A stretch of 10,372 nt of DNA, from positions 1-10,372 of the forward strand of contig JANQKO010000697.1 of NCBI GenBank assembly GCA_028281075.1. The letters are read 5' to 3'. Positions 5,312 through 10,372 of this stretch are shown in pieces. The first letter of the stretch is position 1, and every line of letters begins with the position of its first letter. The notes beneath the pieces are model-generated. The model was not told where the DNA came from and searched no databases. It saw only the letters and a program-made list of their open reading frames with translations. A program made the translations under genes and the position numbers. This DNA comes from Alphaproteobacteria bacterium. Lineage in GTDB: Bacteria > Pseudomonadota > Alphaproteobacteria > GCA-2731375.

Positions 5312-6928
5312 TCAGGTCGCGACGGCGCCGGTTTCGACGGCTTCCAGGTCGAAGGCCGCGGCCATCAGCGCGCGGGTATAGTCGCTGCGGGGCGCGTCGA
5401 AGATCTGGTCGGCGTCGCCCTGCTCGACGACCTGGCCGGCGCGCATGACGATGACCTCGTCGGCCAGCGCGCGGACCACCTTGAGGTCGTGGCTGATGAA
5501 CATGTAGGCCAGCCCGTGCGCCTGCTGCAGGTCGCGCAGCAGGTCGACGATCTGGGCCTGCACCGACATGTCGAGCGCCGAGGTCGGCTCGTCCAGCACG
5601 ACGAAGCGGGGCTTCAGCACCATGGCGCGGGCGATGGCGACGCGCTGGCGCTGGCCGCCGGAGAACTCGTGCGGATAGCGGTCCATGGTCGTGGGATCGA
5701 GGCCGACCTCGGTGAGCGCGGCGGCGATCATTTCCCGGCGCGCCTCGTAACTGCTGCCGAGGCCGTGCACCAGCATGCCCTCCTCGACGATCTGGGCGAT
5801 CGACATGCGCGGGCTGAGGCTGGAAAACGGGTCCTGGAAGACGATCTGCATCTCGCGGCGCAGCGGCCGGAGCTGTTTCGACTTCCAGCCCTGAATGACG
5901 TCGTTGTCGAAGCGGATCGGGCCGTCACTGGAAATCAGCCGCAGCAGGGCGAGGCCGAGCGTGGTCTTGCCCGAGCCGCTCTCGCCGACGACGCCGAGGG
6001 TATGGCCCTGGCGCACCTCGATGGTCACGTCGTCGACGGCGCGGATATGGTCGATGGTGCGGCGCAGCACGCCGGCCTTGATCGGGAACCAGACCTTCAG
6101 GTTGTCGGCCGCCATCACGGCCGGCGCGTCGGCCGCGGCCTGGACCGGCTTGCCCTTGGGCTCGGCCGCCAGCAGGTGCCGGGTATAGGCGTGCTGCGGG
6201 TCGTCGAAGATCCCGGCCGTGGCGCCCTGCTCGACGATCCGGCCGTCGGTCATGATGCAGACTCGGTCCGTTACCTTGCGCACGATGGCGAGGTCGTGGG
6301 TGATCAGCAGCATGGCCATGCCGAGCCGCCGCTGCAGCTCGGCCAGCAGCTTCAGGATCTGCGCCTGGATGGTGACGTCGAGGGCCGTCGTCGGTTCGTC
6401 GGCGATCAGCAGGTCGGGCTCGTTGGCGAGCGCCATGGCGATCATCACCCGCTGGCGCTGGCCGCCGGAGAGCTGGTGCGGATAGGAATCGAGCCGTTTC
6501 TCCGGTTCGCGGATGCCGACGAGATGCAGGAGCTCGAGCACGCGGCGCCGTGCGCCGTCGCCGGTCATGCCCTTGTGCAGCAGCAGCACCTCGTTGATCT
6601 GCTTCTCCACCGTATGCAGCGGGTTCAGCGAGGTCATCGGCTCCTGGAAGATCACCGAGATCTCGTTGCCGCGCACCCGGCGCAGCACCGTCTCGTCGGC
6701 GCCGACCAGTTCCGCGTCGCGGAACAGGATCGAGCCCGAGGGATGGCTCGCGGTCGGGTAGGGCAGGAGCTGCATCACCGAGAGCGCCGTCACCGACTTG
6801 CCCGAGCCGCTTTCGCCGACCAGCGCCAGGGTCTCGCCGGCGGCGATCTCGAAGGAGACGCGGTCGACGACGGTGTTGCCGCTGAACGCCACCGAGAGGT
6901 CGCGGACCCGGGGCAGTGGCCCGCTCAT
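5312..6928 (-). CDS. yejF: Peptide ABC importer, double ATP-binding protein YejF
   Basis: A 538-residue protein with two complete nucleotide-binding domains, matching the ~530 residues of E. coli YejF. Domain 1: Walker A GESGSGKS (38-45), Q-loop Q95 in VIFQEPMTSLNP, signature LSGGQ (153-157), Walker B LLIADE (173-178), switch H211. Domain 2: GESGSGKT (315-322), Q365 in IVFQDPFSSLSP, FSGGQ (422-426), VVLDE (443-447), H480. Both sites have all catalytic residues, so both should hydrolyse ATP. Each domain ends in the OppD/DppF-type tail (QHAYTRHLLAA; RSDYTRALMAA). The ATG at 6928 overlaps the yejE stop by 4 bases and has a strong GGAGG 7 bases upstream inside yejE. It powers import through YejB and YejE at the inner membrane. 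Confidence 0.95.
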   Translation of the reverse strand: MSGPLPRVRDLSVAFSGNTVVDRVSFEIAAGETLALVGESGSGKSVTALSVMQLLPYPTASHPSGSILFRDAELVGADETVLRRVRGNEISVIFQEPMTSLNPLHTVEKQINEVLLLHKGMTGDGARRRVLELLHLVGIREPEKRLDSYPHQLSGGQRQRVMIAMALANEPDLLIADEPTTALDVTIQAQILKLLAELQRRLGMAMLLITHDLAIVRKVTDRVCIMTDGRIVEQGATAGIFDDPQHAYTRHLLAAEPKGKPVQAAADAPAVMAADNLKVWFPIKAGVLRRTIDHIRAVDDVTIEVRQGHTLGVVGESGSGKTTLGLALLRLISSDGPIRFDNDVIQGWKSKQLRPLRREMQIVFQDPFSSLSPRMSIAQIVEEGMLVHGLGSSYEARREMIAAALTEVGLDPTTMDRYPHEFSGGQRQRVAIARAMVLKPRFVVLDEPTSALDMSVQAQIVDLLRDLQQAHGLAYMFISHDLKVVRALADEVIVMRAGQVVEQGDADQIFDAPRSDYTRALMAAAFDLEAVETGAVAT

Positions 6929-8043
6929 TCGGCGGCCTCCTTGGCGGTCGCCGGCGCCGCCCGGGTGCGCTCGGCCGTGATCGGCGTGGTGGCGGCGATG
7001 CCCTTGCGCGGGTCGAAGGCGTCGCGCACGCCCTCGAAGATGAAGATCAGCAGCGTCAGCATCACCGAGATGACGACGAAGGCGGTGATGCCGAGCCAGG
7101 GCGCCTGCAGGTTCGACTTGCCCTGCTGCAGCATCTCGCCGAGCGACGGCGAGCCGGGCGGCAGGCCGAAGCCGAGGAAGTCGAGCGCGGTGAGCGTGGT
7201 GATCGAGCCCGACAGGATGAACGGCATGAAGGTGATCGAGGCGACCATGGCGTTCGGCAGCACGTGCTTGAACATGATCATGCCGTTGGAGACGCCGAGC
7301 GCCCGGGCGGCGCGGACATAGTCGAAGTTGCGCGCGCGCAGGAACTCGGCCCGGACCACGCCGACGAGCGACATCCAGCTGAACAGCAGCATCAGGCCCA
7401 GGAGCCACCAGAAGTTCGGCTCGACGAAGCTCGCCAGGATGATCAGCAGGTAGAGCGTCGGCAGGCCGGACCAGATCTCCATGAAACGCTGGAACAGGAG
7501 GTCGGTCCAGCCGCCGAAATAGCCCTGCACGGCGCCGGCGGCGACGCCGATGACGGTGCTGAAGATGGTCAGCACCAGGCCGAACAGCACCGAGATGCGG
7601 AAGCCGTAGATCAGCCGGGCGAAGACGTCGCGGGCCTGGTCGTCGGTGCCGAGCAGGTTCTCGGTCGACGGCGGCGCCGGGGCCGGCACCGGCAGGTCGT
7701 AGTTGATGGTGCGGTAGCTGTAGCGGACCGGCGGCCAGAGGATCCAGCCCTGTTCCTCGATCAGCTCGATGACGAAGGGATCGCGGTATTCGGTCTCGGT
7801 CTCGAAATCGCCCCCGAAGGCGGTCTCGGGATAGGCGACGAAGACCGGGAAATAGGACGCGCCGGCGAAGCTGACATAGAGCGGCTTGTCGTTGGCGATG
7901 AACTCGGCGAACAGGCTGAGGCCGAACAGGCCGAGGAACAGCCACAGCGACCAGAAGCCCCGGCGGTTGGCGCGGAAGTTCTGCCAGCGCCGCTGCGTCA
8001 GCGGCGTGACGCGGATGCCGAGGAAGGTGGGGTGGCCGGACAT
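6925..8043 (-). CDS. yejE: Peptide ABC importer permease YejE
   Basis: A 372-residue inner-membrane permease of the DppC/OppC class. The N-terminus RRWQNFRANRRGFWSLWLFL carries the first membrane helix (about 31-50), followed by a periplasmic segment typical of YejE (YFPVFVAYPET..FGGDFETETEYRDPF) and GTDDQARDVFARLIYG. Further helices lie at about 151-172, 194-206, 211-230, 270-290 and 318-337. The cytoplasmic EAA loop that contacts YejF is at about 233-262 (EFLRARNFDYVRAARALGVS...HVLPNA). The protein closely tracks E. coli YejE (341 residues) but has ~25 extra Ala/Thr-rich residues at the C-terminus; the codons of this tail also hold the yejF ribosome binding site. Its own start has no obvious ribosome binding site. 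It is separated from yejB by 198 bases of repeat DNA. Confidence 0.95.
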   Translation of the reverse strand: MSGHPTFLGIRVTPLTQRRWQNFRANRRGFWSLWLFLGLFGLSLFAEFIANDKPLYVSFAGASYFPVFVAYPETAFGGDFETETEYRDPFVIELIEEQGWILWPPVRYSYRTINYDLPVPAPAPPSTENLLGTDDQARDVFARLIYGFRISVLFGLVLTIFSTVIGVAAGAVQGYFGGWTDLLFQRFMEIWSGLPTLYLLIILASFVEPNFWWLLGLMLLFSWMSLVGVVRAEFLRARNFDYVRAARALGVSNGMIMFKHVLPNAMVASITFMPFILSGSITTLTALDFLGFGLPPGSPSLGEMLQQGKSNLQAPWLGITAFVVISVMLTLLIFIFEGVRDAFDPRKGIAATTPITAERTRAAPATAKEAAE

Positions 8044-8081
8044 GGGTCAGGCTGCCGTCGTGGCAGGCGGCAGATTCAGAT

Positions 8082-8211
8082 AGCCCTCACCCCAACCCTC
8101 TCCCGCCAGCGGGAGAGGGGGCCGCCACCGCTGCGGTCCGATGATCCCCTCTCCCGCTGGCGGGAGAGGGAGGGGCCCGCGCGCTGTGAGGCGCGTGGGA
8201 GGGTGAGGGCT
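8082..8211. repeat. REP-like double-hairpin element inside the yej operon
   Basis: The outer arms agccctcaccc (8082-8092) and gggtgagggct (8201-8211) are perfect complements. Inside are two 24-base hairpins, ccctctcccg-loop-cgggagaggg, at 8096-8119 (loop ccag) and 8147-8170 (loop ctgg); the second is the exact reverse complement of the first. So the element is two head-to-head copies of one unit, the right copy enlarged by ~30 bases that form a further GC hairpin (around 8177-8200). Units of the type CCCTCACCC..CCCTCTCCCG are common dispersed intergenic repeats in proteobacteria (from memory). It fills most of the gap between yejB and yejE. Confidence 0.8.
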
Positions 8212-8241
8212 GATGCAGAACGCAGTTTCCACCACCGCCCC

Positions 8242-9363
8242 CTAAACCTCCCGACTCTCGAAATCGATGCGGGGGTCGATGACGACATACATCAGGTCGC
8301 CGATCAGGTTCATGATCAGGCCCAGGAGCGTGAACACGTAGAGCGTGCCGAGCACGACGGGATAGTCGCGGTTCAGCGCCGCCTCGAAGCCGAGCAGGCC
8401 CAGACCGTCCAGCGAGAAGATCACCTCGATTAGCAGCGAGCCGGTGAACAGGATCGAGATGAAGGCGCCGGGGAAACCGGCGATGACGATTAGCATGGCG
8501 TTGCGGAAGACGTGGCCGTAGAGCACCTGCCGCTCGGCCAGGCCCTTGGCGCGGGCCGTGACCACATACTGCTTGTTGATCTCGTCCAGGAACGAGTTCT
8601 TGGTCAGCATGGTCAGCGTCGCGAAGCCGCCGATGGCCATGGAGATGATCGGCAGCGTGATGTGCCAGAAATAGTCGGCGATGCGGGCCGGCCAGCTCAG
8701 GTCCTCCCAGTTCTCCGACGTCAGGCCGCGCAGGGGGAAGACGTCCCAGAAGCTGCCGCCGGCGAACAGCACGATCAGCAGCACCGCGAACAGGAAGCTG
8801 GGAATGGCGTAGCCGACGATGATCACGGTCGAGGTCCAGACGTCGAACCGGGTGCCGTCGCGCACGGCCTTGGCGATGCCGAGCGGAATTGAGATCAGGT
8901 AGGTCAGCAGCGTCGTCCAGAGGCCGAGCGAGACCGAGACCGGCAGCTTGTCGATGACGAGGTCGACGACGTCCTGGTCGCGGAAGAAGCTCTCGCCGAA
9001 GTCGAACCGCAGGTAGTTGCCCATCATCTGCGTGAAGCGTTCCCAGGCCGGCTTGTCGAGCCCGAACTGGCGTTCGAGATCGGCGATCAGCTCGGGATCG
9101 AGGCCCTGGGCGCCGCGATACTTGCTGGTGATGGCAGCCGATCCGCCGCCGGCCTCGCCGCCCTGGACCTGGCCGGTGCCGACGTCGCCGCCCGAGCCGC
9201 CGCTGACGCGCGCGGTGGCGTCGACCGCGGTGCCGGTGAGTTGGGCGATGATCTGCTCGACCGGTCCGCCCGGCACGAACTGCAGCACCAGGAAATTCAC
9301 CAGCATGATGCCGAACAGCGTCGGGATCATCAGCAGCAGGCGGCGGATGACGTAGGCAAGCAT
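8242..9363 (-). CDS. yejB: Peptide ABC importer permease YejB
   Basis: A 373-residue inner-membrane permease of the DppB/OppB class. It opens with MLAYVIRRLLLMIPTLFGIM (first helix, ~5-28) and QFVPGGPVEQ, the hallmark of the class. A Gly/Ala-rich periplasmic stretch (about 43-80) precedes YRGAQGLDPELI, as in E. coli YejB. Later helices lie at about 144-165, 177-200, 235-253, 288-315 and 338-362. The EAA loop is at about 257-290 (FLDEINKQYVVTARAKGLAE...HVFRNA), and the C-terminus DPRIDFESREV matches the family's DPRIDFEGR ending. Its ATG shares one base with the yejA stop (TGATG), so translation is probably coupled. With YejE it forms the membrane channel of the importer. Confidence 0.95.
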   Translation of the reverse strand: MLAYVIRRLLLMIPTLFGIMLVNFLVLQFVPGGPVEQIIAQLTGTAVDATARVSGGSGGDVGTGQVQGGEAGGGSAAITSKYRGAQGLDPELIADLERQFGLDKPAWERFTQMMGNYLRFDFGESFFRDQDVVDLVIDKLPVSVSLGLWTTLLTYLISIPLGIAKAVRDGTRFDVWTSTVIIVGYAIPSFLFAVLLIVLFAGGSFWDVFPLRGLTSENWEDLSWPARIADYFWHITLPIISMAIGGFATLTMLTKNSFLDEINKQYVVTARAKGLAERQVLYGHVFRNAMLIVIAGFPGAFISILFTGSLLIEVIFSLDGLGLLGFEAALNRDYPVVLGTLYVFTLLGLIMNLIGDLMYVVIDPRIDFESREV

Positions 9364-10372
9364 CAGCGGCGGACGGCCTTGTCCGGATCGACCCACCAGG
9401 TGTCGAAGAAGCCGAGGTTGAAGGTGCTGAGATCGTAGTCCGGCTTGGTTTCGGGGAAGCCGAACATGTCCCAATAGGCCACGTGATGGGCCGCCTTGTA
9501 CCATTGCGGCACCAGGTAGTGGCCCCACATCACGACCCGGTCGAGGGCGCGGGTGGCGGCGATCAGGGCATCGCGGTCCTTGGCGGCGATCACCTTCTCG
9601 ATCAGCGCGTCGACCACCGGGTCCTTGATGCCGGTGAAGTTCTGGCTGCCCTGGACGTTGGCCGCGGCCGAGCCCCAGAGGTTGCGCAGGCTGACGCCGG
9701 GCGTCAGGCTGCCGCCGAAGCGCATGGTGATGGCGTCGTAGTCGAAGGTCTGCAGGCGGTTCTGGTACTGCGCCGGCTCGACCAGGCGGAAGCTGGCGGT
9801 GACGCCGAGGCGTTCGAGATTGCGCACGTACGGCAGCACGACGCGCTCGAAGGCGCGGCCGTAGGACAGGAACTCGATATTCATGCCCTCGCCGGCCGCG
9901 TTGGCGAGACGGCCGTCGCGCACGGTCCAGCCGGCCTGGGCCAGCAGATCGGTCGCCGTGCGCAGGTGGCGGCGGATGCGGCCCGAGCCGTCGGTGGTGG
10001 GCGGCTGGTAGGCGGCCTCGAAGATTTCCGCCGGCAGCCGGTCGCGGAACGGCGCCAGCAGGGCCAGCTCGGCCGGCGTCGGCGGCCCGTCGGCCGACAG
10101 CTCGGTATTCTCGAAGATGCTGGACGTGCGGTCGTAGAGGCCATGGAACAGGTTCTTGTTCGACCATTCGAAGTCGAAGGCGTAGGCCAGCGCCCGGCGC
10201 ACGCGCGGGTCGGCGAACTTGGCCCGGCGGGAATTGAGGAAAAAGGCCTGCGTGCCGGACGGGCTCCGGTCGGGCAGCACCGCGCGCTTGATGCGGCCGT
10301 CGCGTACCGGCGGCACGTCGTATTTCGTCGCCCAGCTCTTCGAGGTGAATTCCTCGCGGAAGTCGATCTTGC
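9363..10372 (-). CDS. yejA: Peptide ABC importer periplasmic binding protein YejA, C-terminal half
   Basis: The frame is open to the right edge, so the N-terminus with the signal peptide lies outside; 335 residues are visible of a protein usually ~600 long. It is an SBP_bac_5 (peptide/nickel-binding) protein of cluster C. The YejA hallmarks are TSKSWATKYDVP, TQAFFLNSRRAKFADPRVRRALAYAFDFEWSNKNLFHGLYDRT.., SIFENTELSADG, and near the end HYLVPQWYKAAHHVAYWDMFG...FFDTWWVD. The protein captures peptides in the periplasm and hands them to YejB/YejE. In E. coli the YejABEF system takes up microcin C; in rhizobia and Brucella relatives affect sensitivity to host antimicrobial peptides, and murein-peptide uptake has been reported in Agrobacterium with a YejA paralogue. 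Which substrate applies here cannot be read from the sequence. Confidence 0.95.
   Translation of the reverse strand, partial: KIDFREEFTSKSWATKYDVPPVRDGRIKRAVLPDRSPSGTQAFFLNSRRAKFADPRVRRALAYAFDFEWSNKNLFHGLYDRTSSIFENTELSADGPPTPAELALLAPFRDRLPAEIFEAAYQPPTTDGSGRIRRHLRTATDLLAQAGWTVRDGRLANAAGEGMNIEFLSYGRAFERVVLPYVRNLERLGVTASFRLVEPAQYQNRLQTFDYDAITMRFGGSLTPGVSLRNLWGSAAANVQGSQNFTGIKDPVVDALIEKVIAAKDRDALIAATRALDRVVMWGHYLVPQWYKAAHHVAYWDMFGFPETKPDYDLSTFNLGFFDTWWVDPDKAVRR

Noticed and set aside
6929..7945. Extension of the yejF frame upstream to 7945, and of the yejB frame to 10167
   Set aside because: The extra residues are Arg/Pro/Ala-rich and overlap yejE and yejA, which are read in another frame with strong homology. 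The true starts are the ATGs that overlap the preceding stop codons.
1169..8211. CRISPR array
   Set aside because: The repeats are palindromic elements present once or twice with unrelated spacing; there is no regular repeat-spacer series and no cas gene.
8047..8288. Minus-strand frames within the yejB-yejE gap
   Set aside because: They are translations of the REP-like hairpins (LPPAGEG-type peptides) and have no independent support.
5303..8433. Very long open frames on the plus strand opposite the yej operon (5303-7321 and 6916-8433)
   Set aside because: They are antisense to genes with clear motifs on the other strand. Their translations are rich in Gly, Asp, Arg, Gln and His with no recognisable domain, the usual mirror frame of GC-rich coding DNA.
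8242..9363. Gly/Ala-rich stretch in YejB residues 43-80 as a novel insertion
   Set aside because: E. coli YejB carries a glycine-rich stretch of similar length at the same place before the YRG.RGLDPE motif, so this is normal for the family.

Overview
The window is GC-rich, single-contig bacterial DNA. The protein families, the gene order and the palindromic intergenic repeats all fit an alphaproteobacterium, perhaps of Rhodospirillales type. The taxonomic placement is inference from gene content and codon use; there is no rRNA or tRNA in the window to anchor it.

Left part (1-4330). A plus-strand gene enters from the left edge. It carries the end of a caspase-like (peptidase C14) domain, then three W...YL..YP.G repeats, then a beta-rich C-terminal domain. 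It converges on a minus-strand TPR gene of the StaR/TTC38-like family. The 274-base gap between them contains no gene but is filled by two different palindromic elements. The TPR gene diverges from a small ParB/sulfiredoxin-fold protein gene. This is followed by a 52-codon gene for a Lys/Ala/Glu-rich protein. That small gene converges on a minus-strand gene for a two-pass membrane protein resembling general stress (YflT-like) proteins. This second convergent gap holds another copy of one of the palindromic elements.

Right part (4331-10372). All genes are on the minus strand. Transcribed from right to left they are yejA (cut by the window edge), yejB, yejE, yejF and ghrA. The first four encode a complete peptide ABC importer: a periplasmic binding protein, two permeases and a double ATPase. 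yejA/yejB and yejE/yejF overlap by 1 and 4 bases, as in a translationally coupled operon. yejB and yejE are separated by about 200 bases holding a large REP-like inverted element. ghrA encodes a glyoxylate/hydroxypyruvate reductase and follows yejF after only 48 bases, so it may be the last gene of the same transcript.

Nothing here looks like a wholly new defence or biosynthetic system. The parts most worth a second look are the repeats: three palindromic families in one 10-kb window, one of which supplies the stop codon of the caspase-family gene, one of which sits in both convergent gaps, and one of which splits the yej operon. The two small genes beside the TPR gene also merit attention.
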